Positions 1-9,886 of a DNA stretch of 64,000 nt are shown in pieces. This stretch comes from an uncultured Bacilli bacterium (GTDB taxonomy: Bacteria > Bacillota_I > Bacilli_A > RF39 > UBA660). The stretch is from positions 1 through 64,000 of the forward strand of contig CAKOZV010000005.1 of NCBI GenBank assembly GCA_934131695.1. The letters run 5' to 3'. Every line of letters begins with the position of its first letter. Within the stretch, counting starts at the first letter, position 1. The notes under the pieces were generated by a model. That model worked only from the letters and a program-made list of their open reading frames with translations. It had not been told where the DNA came from and did no database searches. A program made the translations under genes and the position numbers.

Positions 1-96
1 AGACTATTTCTAGTCCTCTTCATCAATCCATTTATCATTAGTTTTTGGTTTCACCAACACTACTTGACATTGAACCACTATTCCTTGATTTTTATT

Positions 97-1752
97 TTAG
101 TCATGAAAGCAACTACCACCAATAAATTCTCTTAAAATAGAATCATCTGGTATCGCTTCACTTGGTATTGGTAATATCAATCTAAAGAGATTTAATAGTC
201 TTTTCGCTTCATCATAGTAAATGGAATCTTCATCCACAGAATAAAGTAATGGTTCTACATAAGTCTTTAATACACCAAGTTCATAGATTAAAGCTGTATT
301 GATAGTAGAATCTGCTTCATCTTGATAGGGAAAGATATATTTTTCTTCACCGCCTCTAACATTAGGCCAAATAGCTATCGTGTCAACAACATCATATCCT
401 CTAGTTCTACTATCTCTAATAATTCTTCTTAAAAGGCGATTATCTGTTGTCGAAAAACGATTATGAGAATCTATATTAAGTTCTGTTAAAGCTGATAAAT
501 ATATTTTATATTTATTCTTAGATGGTATTTTATCTAAAACTTTAGGATTAAGTGCATGAATACCTTCTATCAATAGAATATCATTTTTCTCAAGTTTCAT
601 TTCTCTGACAAACTCTTTACTACCTTCAATAAAACTATAAATAGGTGTTTTTACTGTCTCACCTTGCAATAAGGAAGACACTTGTTCAGTAAGTAATTTA
701 TGATCAACTGCTTCAAAACATTCATAATCTTTTTCACCTTTTTCATTAAGAGGTGTCTCATCTCGTTCTACAAAATAATCATCCATACTTATCATCTTAG
801 GGTTTAAACCAAAGCTTCTTAAGAACATACATAATTTTCTAGTAGTTGTTGTTTTTCCACTTGATGATGGACCTGCTAAAAGAACAATCTTTTTATCTTT
901 TTTATTTGCTACTATAGTTTTTGCCACTTCTAATAATCTATTACTCTGTAAGGTTTCATCTATTCTTATTAAGTCTTCTACTTGTCCTTTTGAGACAATA
1001 CTATTTAATTCAGAAAGATTAGAAACATGCATAAGTTTAGCCCAATCATGACACTCTTTAAATACTTTAAACATATTAGGATGATGTTTATATTCTGTTA
1101 TAGTATTTTTAGAATAAACTGTTGGAAACTGTAAAATAAAACCATTATCATTTAAATAAGTTAATTTAAAATCTCTTAAAAGTCCTGTTGAGGTTGGCAT
1201 ATAATGATAGAAATAATTATAATAACTACCTAATCTATATAAAGTAATATAGGTATTAGTATTATACTTCATTATATTAGCTTTAGCCTTATCTTTAATC
1301 GCTTCAAAATACTTAATTGCACTTATTCTTTCAACACTAACTTTAGTTATATCAAGATTTTGTTCTACTAAATATAACATCTTTTTAGCTATAGACTTAA
1401 CTAAAGTATCACTAACTGGAAAAGTTGTTTCTATATAAATTCCTTTATCTAGTGAGTGTTGAACAATTATATCTGCTTTTTCTCCATAAAGCTCTTTAAC
1501 TGCTACCAATAGAAGAAAAGTAAGTCCTGCAATATGTGTTCTATTACCCACTCTTGAATTTAAATCAAAAAATTCTATCTCACAAGCATCATGAATGCTA
1601 TAACTAAGTTCCCTATAAGTATTATTAACTCTAGCAATGATAATAGGAAAACGATATTTATTACTATAATTTTTACTAAGTTGAAGTAGTGTTGTTCCAA
1701 TAGGAACCTTCTCTTCTTTACCATTAACTTTTACTTTTATTTCTTCTATCAT
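97..1752 (-). CDS. TGS-domain uridine kinase-like nucleoside kinase
   Basis: The 551-aa protein has an N-terminal TGS/ThrRS-editing-like half (residues about 1-220, with the ThrRS second-additional-domain style HIAGLTF) and a C-terminal P-loop kinase of the phosphoribulokinase/uridine kinase family. The Walker A motif LLAGPSSSGKTTTTRKL lies near residue 295, followed by a MDDYF motif. Proteins with this fusion are usually annotated as nucleoside kinases that phosphorylate uridine or cytidine; the substrate here is inferred. The start is an ATG preceded by GAGGGTGAA. It is the first complete gene on the minus strand, and no second gene of its operon can be recognised in bases 1-96. Confidence 0.8.
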   Translation of the reverse strand: MIEEIKVKVNGKEEKVPIGTTLLQLSKNYSNKYRFPIIIARVNNTYRELSYSIHDACEIEFFDLNSRVGNRTHIAGLTFLLLVAVKELYGEKADIIVQHSLDKGIYIETTFPVSDTLVKSIAKKMLYLVEQNLDITKVSVERISAIKYFEAIKDKAKANIMKYNTNTYITLYRLGSYYNYFYHYMPTSTGLLRDFKLTYLNDNGFILQFPTVYSKNTITEYKHHPNMFKVFKECHDWAKLMHVSNLSELNSIVSKGQVEDLIRIDETLQSNRLLEVAKTIVANKKDKKIVLLAGPSSSGKTTTTRKLCMFLRSFGLNPKMISMDDYFVERDETPLNEKGEKDYECFEAVDHKLLTEQVSSLLQGETVKTPIYSFIEGSKEFVREMKLEKNDILLIEGIHALNPKVLDKIPSKNKYKIYLSALTELNIDSHNRFSTTDNRLLRRIIRDSRTRGYDVVDTIAIWPNVRGGEEKYIFPYQDEADSTINTALIYELGVLKTYVEPLLYSVDEDSIYYDEAKRLLNLFRLILPIPSEAIPDDSILREFIGGSCFHD

Positions 1753-1799
1753 AAGTTCACCCTCTTATTCTTTATTATTCAATAATTATATATGATTCT

Positions 1800-2360
1800 C
1801 TAACAAGATATATCATTCATTTCACTAGAAAGTTTTTCTCTTAATTCAGGATATAAATAATAAAACCTATCTATATCAAATCCATTTTTTTGCCATCTAA
1901 TAATTTTAGGTATCAAATCACTATTATCAAGAGGAACACCATTTGGTCTAGATGGATATAAGTAAAGTTTTATTAACCCTTTTTCATTTAAGTTCACAAG
2001 CTCATCATAAACATTATCTATATATTCACAAGAAATAACCTTCTCTTCTTTTTCACTAACAACCTCTGCGGTCCAACCAGTTAACCCTGATTTAAAGTTT
2101 GAAGAGTCTAGTTTATATATATAGCCTGAACAATTAAATATTTTTTTAAACATACCTTTTTTTCTCTCAACCAATTCTACCGGATGATTAACTCCATCTC
2201 CTGATAATGAATAATATAAATCACTATGTAGTGGTGATAAAAATATAGTGGCAATTGCTTTTGAAGGGGTGGCATACACCCACTTTTTCATATGTGTACT
2301 AACATTTGGTTTTATAACATCTAGATTTTTTAAGTTTGTACCATGATAAACAAATTTCAT
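1800..2360 (-). CDS. Hypothetical protein, possible ADP-ribosyltransferase-fold
   Basis: This 186-aa protein starts at the ATG preceded by GAGGAGCATAT; the longer reading frame upstream has no ribosome binding site. The N-terminus reads FVYHGTNLKNLDVIKP, followed by a VYATPSKAIA segment and later glutamates. That spacing resembles the H-Y-E/Q arrangement of small ADP-ribosyltransferase/PARP/KptA-fold proteins. I do not recognise a specific family, and the match is by motif only. It has no signal peptide or membrane segment. It stands alone between the kinase gene and the divergently transcribed clpP, and no obvious antitoxin partner sits beside it. Confidence 0.6.
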   Translation of the reverse strand: MKFVYHGTNLKNLDVIKPNVSTHMKKWVYATPSKAIATIFLSPLHSDLYYSLSGDGVNHPVELVERKKGMFKKIFNCSGYIYKLDSSNFKSGLTGWTAEVVSEKEEKVISCEYIDNVYDELVNLNEKGLIKLYLYPSRPNGVPLDNSDLIPKIIRWQKNGFDIDRFYYLYPELREKLSSEMNDISC

Positions 2361-2530
2361 ATATGCTCCTCTTATAGTAGTGATTATAATTACAACACAC
2401 TTTATTTTATACAATCATATTATAACATTTATATTCTAAGATGTAAATTGTGCAAAATATGATGAACTATTTTAAGTATATTTAACTATCTTTACGGATA
2501 TAGTAATTTTAGAAAGATAAAGGTGATAAA

Positions 2531-3112
2531 ATGAGCTTAATTCCTATGATAGTTGATAAAGAAATTGGGGGAGAAAGAAGCTACGATATATTTTCAAGAC
2601 TATTAAAAAATAGAATAATTCTTTTATCTGGTGAAATAGATGATATACTAGCAAATACTGTAGTAGCAGAACTTTTATATCTTGATTCACTAAGTCACGA
2701 AGATATTTCTATTTATATTAATTCTCCTGGTGGTAATGTTACTTCTGGCTTTGCTATTTATGATACAATGAATTTTATTAAAAGTGATGTTTCTACTATT
2801 TGTCTTGGAATGGCAGCAAGTATGGCCGCTTTCTTATTATCTAGTGGAAAAGCTGGCAAAAGATACGCTTTACCTAATAGTGAGGTTATGATACATCAAC
2901 CCCTTGGGGGAGCTAGTGGACAGGCTACAGAAATAAAAATTGCTGCCGAACATATTTTAAAGACAAAGAAAAAGCTTAATGAAATTCTTGCTAAAAACAC
3001 AGGAAAATCTATTAAGCAAATAGAAAATGATACTGATAGAGACAACTATTTAACAGCTAATGATGCTAAAGATTATGGTCTTGTTGATAAAATATTAACT
3101 ACTGCTCCATAA
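2531..3112 (+). CDS. clpP: ATP-dependent Clp protease proteolytic subunit
   Basis: The 193-aa length is typical of ClpP. The catalytic triad is visible: Ser97 in GMAASMA, His122 in MIHQP and Asp171 in DRDNYL. ClpP forms the 14-subunit barrel that degrades proteins delivered by ClpX or ClpC in the cytoplasm. Translation starts at an ATG preceded by AAAGGTGATAAA. I see no clear CtsR operator upstream. The gene is head-on to replication from oriC, and its last 14 bases overlap the end of the convergent whiA gene. Confidence 0.97.
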   Translation: MSLIPMIVDKEIGGERSYDIFSRLLKNRIILLSGEIDDILANTVVAELLYLDSLSHEDISIYINSPGGNVTSGFAIYDTMNFIKSDVSTICLGMAASMAAFLLSSGKAGKRYALPNSEVMIHQPLGGASGQATEIKIAAEHILKTKKKLNEILAKNTGKSIKQIENDTDRDNYLTANDAKDYGLVDKILTTAP

Positions 3113-4010
3113 ATTTAGAAGCTAGTTCTTTAATTTTTCTAAAGCGATGATTTAATCCAGATTTAGAAATAGAGCGACCAGTTTCTTTTTTTATAATTTC
3201 ACTTAATTCTTTTAAGGAAGCTTCTTTATATTTCTCTCGATAATAAAGAGCTTCTTTTGTTTTATCATCTAATAAGTCTAAGGCATTATTTGTTTTAAGT
3301 ATTTCTATCTGTTTAAGTTGTTCTAAAGCACTAGCAATTATTCTATCAGTATTAGCTTGTTCACAATTATTAAGTCTATTAGTTTGATTCTTTTTATCAC
3401 GATAAATTCTAACATTTTCATAATATAAAACGGCATTTGTTGCATCGACAATTTTTAGAAAATCACTTATTTTTTCTGCTTCTTTTAGATAAAGCATATA
3501 ACTACGGTCTCTATTAAGCATCTTAATATTTAAGTTATAAGAATTTAATACTTTTTGCACAAAAACAGCTTCTTCTGGATAGTCAATTAATATTTCCATA
3601 TGATATCTTGAAGTTTTTGGATCATTAACACTACCACCATTTAAAAACACTCCTTTTAAATAAGCTTTAGTTTCTAGTTTTCCATCAAAGAAATAATCAG
3701 GTGGTACTTCCTTTTGGTAAGCTACTAAATTAAGTAGAAAAGAACTACCTTCTACTATTTCTAAAACATGTAAATCATTTTTAGTAAAATTGTTACTATC
3801 CTTAGTATATTCTTCATATTTAATTCCTTTAAACATATCTAATACTTTTTTAAAATAGTTAATTATATCACCATTTTCATTAATAAGTTGTAGTTTATCT
3901 TCATACCAGGTAGCATTATTTCTAACAAAACCTGCTAATATAGAATACTTTTCTGTTTCTGATAAGTCATTAGATACTATCTCTTCTTTTATCTTAGTCG
4001 TAAAAGACAT
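3099..4010 (-). CDS. whiA: WhiA family DNA-binding protein
   Basis: This 303-aa protein has the WhiA layout: a LAGLIDADG-like N-terminal half (SILAGFVRNN, then AYLKGVFLNGGSVNDP) and a C-terminal helix-turn-helix (ETGRSISKSGLNHRFRKIKELA, residues about 272-293). WhiA controls sporulation septation in actinomycetes, and in Bacilli it influences cell division and chromosome segregation. It forms an operon with yvcK (4 bases between them), the usual arrangement in Bacillota. Its 3' end overlaps clpP convergently. Confidence 0.95.
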   Translation of the reverse strand: MSFTTKIKEEIVSNDLSETEKYSILAGFVRNNATWYEDKLQLINENGDIINYFKKVLDMFKGIKYEEYTKDSNNFTKNDLHVLEIVEGSSFLLNLVAYQKEVPPDYFFDGKLETKAYLKGVFLNGGSVNDPKTSRYHMEILIDYPEEAVFVQKVLNSYNLNIKMLNRDRSYMLYLKEAEKISDFLKIVDATNAVLYYENVRIYRDKKNQTNRLNNCEQANTDRIIASALEQLKQIEILKTNNALDLLDDKTKEALYYREKYKEASLKELSEIIKKETGRSISKSGLNHRFRKIKELASKFMEQ

Positions 4011-4014
4011 ACCA

Positions 4015-4965
4015 TCACCTCATTAAATAAGAAAATATTAGCGAACTTAATTTTTGACTATGATGTTTCAACGTATTATCAGCTATAGTTAATAAATCTG
4101 CTTCAATAAATTCTACGTCTAACGATTTTAAAACAGCATAATCAATTTTAACTGGGTCTTTTCTTTCTTCACTTGCATACTTTTCTGCCATTTCTTGAGA
4201 TATAGGTGAATTAGAGGCAATAACAGCATCTAACTTATGCATACCTAAGTATTGATTTATTAAATTAACATGGTCACTAACAGTAAAATTATCAGTCTCA
4301 CCTGGTTGCGTTACTATATTGCAAACATACATAATAGGTGCTTTTGTCTTATCAAGAGCTTTTTTGACTTTTTTTGCCAATAAGTTAGGAAATAATGAAG
4401 TATATAAACTACCCATACTTAAAAGAATAAGGTCTGCTTCATTAATAGCTTCTATTACTTCATTTAAAACATGAGGCTCTTCTTTATAAAATATTTTTTT
4501 TATCTTCTTAGGAGACTTAGTAATCATTTCTTCTCCCTCAATAAGTTCTCCATCTATCGCCTCTCCCATTAAAGTTACATTCTCATCCTCGGTTAAAGGA
4601 AGAATCTTACTTTTAACATCTAATAAAATAGATAACTCTTCAATAGAAGCTTTTAAACTACCAGTAATATCTAATAATGAAGTTAGTATTAAATTACCAA
4701 GGGCATGACCATCTAAATCACTTGTTGTATGAAAACGATAAGCCATCATTTCTTTAATATTTTCATCACTCTCTGACAAACTAGTAATCACTTTTCTAAT
4801 ATCACCAACGGCTGGTATATGAAACTCTTCACGGAGTTTTCCAGTACTTTGACCATTATCTGCCACAGAAATAACGGCCGTAATATCAAGAGGGAAATCT
4901 TTTAAACCTGCTAAAAGATAGGATATTCCTTTTCCACCACCAAGCACTACAACTTTTTTATTCAT
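4015..4965 (-). CDS. yvcK: YvcK/CofD-like gluconeogenesis and morphology factor
   Basis: The 316-aa protein has the CofD-like Rossmann start VVLGGGKGISYLLAGLKD and the motifs SVADNGQSTGKLREEF and GHALGNLIL. YvcK binds UDP-sugars and is needed for cell-wall integrity on gluconeogenic carbon sources; it is not a true CofD. Its start overlaps the end of trxB by 8 bases, suggesting translational coupling in the uvrA-lgt-trxB-yvcK-whiA block. The rapZ (yvcJ) gene that normally precedes yvcK is absent. Confidence 0.93.
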   Translation of the reverse strand: MNKKVVVLGGGKGISYLLAGLKDFPLDITAVISVADNGQSTGKLREEFHIPAVGDIRKVITSLSESDENIKEMMAYRFHTTSDLDGHALGNLILTSLLDITGSLKASIEELSILLDVKSKILPLTEDENVTLMGEAIDGELIEGEEMITKSPKKIKKIFYKEEPHVLNEVIEAINEADLILLSMGSLYTSLFPNLLAKKVKKALDKTKAPIMYVCNIVTQPGETDNFTVSDHVNLINQYLGMHKLDAVIASNSPISQEMAEKYASEERKDPVKIDYAVLKSLDVEFIEADLLTIADNTLKHHSQKLSSLIFSYLMR

Positions 4966-5848
4966 GAATATCCTCCCTTACTCTTAAGGCACATCTTGCC
5001 GCTTCACTCATAGCAATAACAATTTGATAATGTGGTTTGAAAACACAATCTCCTACTGCATAAATACCCTTCTGCTTAGTTTCAAAATTATCATCTACCT
5101 CTATATAAGAATCTTTTGATAAAATATTTAAATTCTTTAAAAACTCAGTATTAGGAGTTTGACCAATACAAATGAACACAGCTTCACAATCAATTACTTC
5201 TTCACTCTTTAATTTAACTCCTTCTAAATTATCTTCTCCAATAAAAGACAATACTTCACCAAGTCTAAAAGAAACATTCTCTAATTTTTCAGCTTTATTT
5301 ACAAGACTCTTTTTAGCTCTAAGCTTATCTCGTCTATGAAGAATAGTTACACTTTTTACTATAGTACTAAGATAAATAGCAGACTCTAAGGCACTATCTC
5401 CGCCACCTACTACCACTACGTCCTTATCTTTATATAAACTACCATCACAAACAGCACAAAAGCTAAGTCCATGATTGAGATACTTATCTTCAAATAATAC
5501 ATTAAGTTTCTTAGATTTTCTTCCTGTTGCTATTATAATTCTTAAAGTAGAATAAGTATTTTTATCTGTAACTATCTCTTTTTCTACTCCTTTATTATCT
5601 ATTTTTTCAACTTTTTCAAAAATAACAGGTATTTCTAACTCCTTAACCTGATTTAAAATAGAGATAGCTAAATCACTACCAGATATCTTAGAAAATCCAG
5701 GATAATTTTCTATCTTATCGTTTGCTACTATTTGTCCACCTGGCATTGATGACTCAAATATAGCACAGGATATGCCACTTCTTTTCAAATATATAGCAGC
5801 AGTCATTCCTGCTACTCCGCATCCTATTATACCAACTTCATACTTCAT
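4958..5848 (-). CDS. trxB: Thioredoxin reductase
   Basis: The likely protein is 296 aa, starting at MKYEVGIIGCG with GGGAGGAATTAGAC upstream; a longer frame is open but lacks a ribosome binding site. It shows the FAD-binding GxGxxG (IIGCGVAGMTAA), the redox-active CAVC motif, the NADPH-binding GGGDSALE and the C-terminal GIYAVGDC. It reduces thioredoxin with NADPH. The start overlaps the lgt stop by 11 bases and the end overlaps the start of yvcK, so three genes are tightly coupled. Confidence 0.95.
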   Translation of the reverse strand: MKYEVGIIGCGVAGMTAAIYLKRSGISCAIFESSMPGGQIVANDKIENYPGFSKISGSDLAISILNQVKELEIPVIFEKVEKIDNKGVEKEIVTDKNTYSTLRIIIATGRKSKKLNVLFEDKYLNHGLSFCAVCDGSLYKDKDVVVVGGGDSALESAIYLSTIVKSVTILHRRDKLRAKKSLVNKAEKLENVSFRLGEVLSFIGEDNLEGVKLKSEEVIDCEAVFICIGQTPNTEFLKNLNILSKDSYIEVDDNFETKQKGIYAVGDCVFKPHYQIVIAMSEAARCALRVREDIHE

Positions 5849-6650
5849 GTCTAATTCCTCCCTCTTGATATAAATTTTCAAATCTCTTAGATTTTATATT
5901 TCTTATAAAACAGAAATATATACCACAAATTATCATTATAATGGAAACTACTTGAGCCATTTTTAAAGGACCTAGCATCAAACTATCTGACCTCATTCCT
6001 TCAACAAAAAACCTAGTTGCTCCATACCAAATCAAATATAATCCAGTTAAAAAACCAACTTTAAGATATGGATAAAGACGTGTTAAAAATAATATTACAA
6101 ATCCTAACAAGTCTAAGATAGACTCATATAGAAAAGTAGGTTGATAATAGTTCCCATCTATATACATTCCTTTTATGATAAATTGTGGTATATGCATATT
6201 AATAAGTTCTTGTTTAGTAGTTATAGCACCGTAAGCTTCCTGATTAAAGAAATTACCCCATCTACCAATTGCTTGCGCTAGAATTAGTCCTACTACTACC
6301 ATATCTAAAAATTTTAGATTAGAAACTTTATTTTTATGACAATAATATAGAATAAAGATTAGTCCTGCTATTATTCCACCATGAATGGCAAGTCCACCAT
6401 GCCAAATAGCAAATATTTCTAAAGGATTTTTAACATAATAATCCCATTCAAATATTACATAGTATAGTCTTGCTCCCAATATACCAAATATTATTACATA
6501 GTAAATAGTATTTATTAAAAACTCTTTATCTATATTTTGTTTTTTAGCTTCTTTAACTATTAAATATGTAGCAGAAACAATAGCTAACAAGATGAAAATT
6601 GTATAGTAATAAATCTTAATAAAACCTAAGTCTAATGCTACCCTATTCAT
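5838..6650 (-). CDS. lgt: Prolipoprotein diacylglyceryl transferase
   Basis: This 270-aa polytopic membrane protein has the Lgt signature GRWGNFFNQEAYG and an HGG motif (WHGGLAIHGG). It transfers diacylglycerol from phosphatidylglycerol to the lipobox cysteine of preprolipoproteins at the membrane; a client with a lipobox (yidC) lies in this window. The ATG follows AGGAGATTCAAAC. The stop is TGA, which supports the standard code. In B. subtilis hprK precedes lgt; here the preceding gene is a YvlD-type membrane protein. Confidence 0.95.
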   Translation of the reverse strand: MNRVALDLGFIKIYYYTIFILLAIVSATYLIVKEAKKQNIDKEFLINTIYYVIIFGILGARLYYVIFEWDYYVKNPLEIFAIWHGGLAIHGGIIAGLIFILYYCHKNKVSNLKFLDMVVVGLILAQAIGRWGNFFNQEAYGAITTKQELINMHIPQFIIKGMYIDGNYYQPTFLYESILDLLGFVILFLTRLYPYLKVGFLTGLYLIWYGATRFFVEGMRSDSLMLGPLKMAQVVSIIMIICGIYFCFIRNIKSKRFENLYQEGGIRHEV

Positions 6651-7068
6651 GTTTGAATCTCCTAATTAATGGTTTTATAACTATATCTTCCATCACAAAA
6701 TTCATTACGGAGATAAGAATGGAAATAACTAAAGCTACCCAAAAGTCTTTTAAATCAAAGTGGCTACCAAGTATCCAATCAACTAATTTTAAGACAAATA
6801 GGTTAATAAATGGATAAAATAATCCTAAGGTAACACCTGTTATAGGTATAGTTAAACTAACTAGTATCGGTTTAACAGTTTTATTCAAGATATAGAGAAT
6901 AAAAGTAGCTAGTATACTATATAGTAATGGATGAGCACTATCTATATAAAATGATTTAAAAAAACTACCTACTATAATAAAGACTAAAGAGTAAGATATA
7001 AAATATAATAACCACTCTATAAATCTATTTAGTCTTTCTTTTCCTTTTGATAAGATAACAATTTTCAT
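6643..7068 (-). CDS. YvlD-like phage holin family (Phage_holin_4_2) membrane protein
   Basis: The 141-aa protein has four predicted membrane segments and the family motif NKTVKPILVSLTIPITGVTLGLFYPFINLFVLKLVDW. Despite the family name these are chromosomal proteins of unclear function; B. subtilis YvlD lies near uvrA and lgt, as here. It sits between uvrA and lgt and overlaps lgt by 8 bases. An N-terminal extension of about 15 charged residues (MKIVILSKGKERLNRF) precedes the first helix. Confidence 0.8.
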   Translation of the reverse strand: MKIVILSKGKERLNRFIEWLLYFISYSLVFIIVGSFFKSFYIDSAHPLLYSILATFILYILNKTVKPILVSLTIPITGVTLGLFYPFINLFVLKLVDWILGSHFDLKDFWVALVISILISVMNFVMEDIVIKPLIRRFKHE

Positions 7069-7078
7069 CTTTATCCTC

Positions 7079-9886
7079 CTATAAAATCTTTTTTAGGAAT
7101 TGTCCAGTGTAAGAATTCTTTTCTTTACTAATATCTTCAGGTGTTCCAGTAGCAATTATTTCACCACCTAAGTCTCCACCTTCTTTTCCTAAATCAATAA
7201 TATAATCAGCACATTTTATAACATCTAAGTTGTGTTCTATTACTATTACTGTATCATTATTATCTACTATTTTTTGTAAAATTGCAAGCAACCTCTTTAT
7301 ATCATCAGTATGAAGACCAGTAGTTGGTTCATCTAAAACAAATAGTGTTTTTCCAGTCGCTTTTTTCTGTAATTCTTTAGCTAGTTTTACTCTTTCTGCT
7401 TCTCCACCTGATAATGTAGGAGCACTTTGTCCTAATTTTACATAACCTAATCCAACGTCTTCCAAGACTTGAAGTTTATTCTTGATTTTACTGTGATTTT
7501 CAAAGAATTTTAACGCTTCATGTACTCGCATATCTAAAACATCAGCGATATTCTTCTCTTTATATTTTATTTTTAAAGTCTCTTGATTATAACGAGTTCC
7601 ATGACAAACTTCACAAGGAACGTAAACATCTGGTAAAAAGTGCATTTCAATTTTCTTTACACCATCACCACGACAAGCTTCACATCTTCCTCCCTTTACA
7701 TTAAAGGAAAATCTATTTTTTTCATAACCAAGCATCTTAGCTTCTTTAGTAGTAGTAAATAAATCTCTAATATCATCAAATACTCCTGTATAAGTAGCCG
7801 GGTTACTTCTAGGTGTACGCCCAATTGGTGTTTGTGATATATCTACTATCTTATCTATATTTTCAAGTCCTAGTATTTTATCATGTTGTCCTGGTTTATT
7901 CTTACTATGATAAACATAATTCATTGCACTCTTAACTAGTATTTCATTAATTAAAGTACTCTTTCCACTACCACTTACTCCTGTTATACAAGTAAAGGTA
8001 CCAAGTGGTATCTTAGCAGTAATATTCTTTAAGTTATTTTCTCTTGCTCCTTTAATAGTAATATATTTACCAGTACCTTTTCTTCTTGTTTTTGGTATTT
8101 CAATACATTCTTTTCCACTTAAATATCTACCAGTTATACTTTTATCATTTTGCATAACTTCTTGTGGTGTACCAGCTGCTACTATTCTTCCACCTTCATC
8201 ACCAGCTTTTGGTCCAACATCAACCAAATAATCAGCAGCAAGCATAGTATCAGTATCATGTTCTACTACGATTAAGGTGTTACCTAAGTCACGCATATCA
8301 AGTAAAGATTTAATTAAACGGTCATTATCTCTTTGATGTAAACCGATACTTGGTTCATCTAGTACATATAATACTCCAGTTAATCTAGAACCTATCTGAG
8401 TAGCTAGTCTAATTCTTTGAGCTTCTCCACCAGACAAGGTAGCAGCACTTCTTGCTAATGTTAAATACTCAAGACCTACATTTTTTAGGAAGGTTAATCT
8501 AGATAATATTTCTTTTAATAACAAATCAGCAATTTTTAATTGTTCTTCACTAAGTTTAAGTTCTGTAAAGAAAGGTATTAAATCTTTTATACTCATACAA
8601 GTTAATTCATAAATATTCTTTCCACCAATTAATACTGATAAAACATTATCTTTTAGTCTAGAACCTTTACAAGCTTCACAAGTATGCTCTATCATAAATT
8701 TTTCTAACCATTCTCTAATCCAAGTACTAGATGTTTCCATATATCTTCTCTCTAAGTTATTGATTATACCTTCATAATAATCTACTTGATGAAAATGATT
8801 ACCACTCTTTGACCTATAATCAAATAAAATAGGTTCATCACTGCCATATAAAATTAACTCTTTTTCTCTATCAGTTAATTTCTTAAAAGCCTTTTTAGTA
8901 CTTATCTTATAATGCTTACAAAGGCACTCTAACTTCTTATAATAAATTCCATCAGTGTCATCACCTAATGTTACAATAGCCCCCTCTTCTAGACTTAAAT
9001 CTTTATTTGGTATTACTAAATCAGGGTCCATTTGTAATTTTACTCCTAGTCCTTTACACTCTTCACAAGCACCATAAGGAGCATTGAAACTAAAGATTCT
9101 AGGTTCTAGTTCTGGTAACGAAAAATCACAATAAGGACAAGCAAAATCTTCAGAGAAGACTAATTCTTTTGATAAGTTAAATTGTACAACTACTTTACCA
9201 TGTCCTAGTTTTAAAGCATTTTCCAATCCTTCACTTAAACGACTTCTTATATCTTCCTTTAAGACTAATCTATCTACAACTACTTCAATATTATCTTTCT
9301 TATTTTTATCTAGTTCTATTTTATCAGACAAATCATACATCTCACCATTAATACGAACTCTAATATAACCTTCACTCATTAAGTCTGCAAGTAACTCTTT
9401 ATGTGTACCCTTTTCTCCATAAACAGCTGGTGCTAATAAAACTATTTTTGTACCAACTGGATATTCTAATACTTTATTAGCAATTTCTTCTACACTTTGG
9501 CTTTTTATTGGAATATTATGTGTCGGACAATATGGTGTACCTACTCTAGCAAACAACAATCTTAAATAATCATATATTTCTGTTACTGTACCAACAGTAC
9601 TACGTGGATTCTTATTAGTTGTTTTCTGATCAATACTAATAGCAGGTGATAATCCTTCAATAGAATCAACATCTGGTTTTTCACTGCCACCTAAAAATTG
9701 TCTAGCATAAGCTGACAAGCTCTCTACATATCTCCTTTGTCCTTCCGCATAAATTGTATCAAATGCTAATGAACTTTTCCCACTACCTGAAAGTCCAGTC
9801 ATAACAATCAATTTATTCTTAGGAAGTTCAATATTTACATTTTTTAAATTATTCTCTCTTGCACCTTTCACTACTATTTTATCCAT
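7079..9886 (-). CDS. uvrA: UvrABC excinuclease subunit A
   Basis: The 935-aa length is typical. The two ABC ATPase halves are visible: Walker A GLSGSGKSSLAF near residue 35 and GVSGSGKSTLIN near 635, with signatures LSGGEAQRI and LSGGEAERV. Two zinc modules are present (CPYC...CEEC and CEAC...CEVC). UvrA recognises bulky DNA lesions for nucleotide excision repair. The usual partner uvrB is not adjacent; the upstream neighbour is the divergent HU gene. An extended -10 (TGT-TATACT, + strand 9909-9914) lies just upstream, and I see no LexA-type GAAC-N4-GTTC box. Confidence 0.97.
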   Translation of the reverse strand: MDKIVVKGARENNLKNVNIELPKNKLIVMTGLSGSGKSSLAFDTIYAEGQRRYVESLSAYARQFLGGSEKPDVDSIEGLSPAISIDQKTTNKNPRSTVGTVTEIYDYLRLLFARVGTPYCPTHNIPIKSQSVEEIANKVLEYPVGTKIVLLAPAVYGEKGTHKELLADLMSEGYIRVRINGEMYDLSDKIELDKNKKDNIEVVVDRLVLKEDIRSRLSEGLENALKLGHGKVVVQFNLSKELVFSEDFACPYCDFSLPELEPRIFSFNAPYGACEECKGLGVKLQMDPDLVIPNKDLSLEEGAIVTLGDDTDGIYYKKLECLCKHYKISTKKAFKKLTDREKELILYGSDEPILFDYRSKSGNHFHQVDYYEGIINNLERRYMETSSTWIREWLEKFMIEHTCEACKGSRLKDNVLSVLIGGKNIYELTCMSIKDLIPFFTELKLSEEQLKIADLLLKEILSRLTFLKNVGLEYLTLARSAATLSGGEAQRIRLATQIGSRLTGVLYVLDEPSIGLHQRDNDRLIKSLLDMRDLGNTLIVVEHDTDTMLAADYLVDVGPKAGDEGGRIVAAGTPQEVMQNDKSITGRYLSGKECIEIPKTRRKGTGKYITIKGARENNLKNITAKIPLGTFTCITGVSGSGKSTLINEILVKSAMNYVYHSKNKPGQHDKILGLENIDKIVDISQTPIGRTPRSNPATYTGVFDDIRDLFTTTKEAKMLGYEKNRFSFNVKGGRCEACRGDGVKKIEMHFLPDVYVPCEVCHGTRYNQETLKIKYKEKNIADVLDMRVHEALKFFENHSKIKNKLQVLEDVGLGYVKLGQSAPTLSGGEAERVKLAKELQKKATGKTLFVLDEPTTGLHTDDIKRLLAILQKIVDNNDTVIVIEHNLDVIKCADYIIDLGKEGGDLGGEIIATGTPEDISKEKNSYTGQFLKKIL

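Noticed and set aside
1..96. In-frame codons after the kinase stop, ending in a TAG (frame encoding KPKTNDKWIDEED)
   Set aside because: Too short, no ATG in frame, and only a doubtful GTG start; it may be a fragment of a gene but cannot be supported.
2415..2530. CtsR operator upstream of clpP
   Set aside because: No GGTCAAA repeat is visible; only a TATAGT without a matching -35.
6643..7068. A prophage remnant, because of the 'phage holin family' membrane protein
   Set aside because: This family is chromosomal in Bacilli and lies in its usual place near uvrA and lgt; no other phage genes are nearby.
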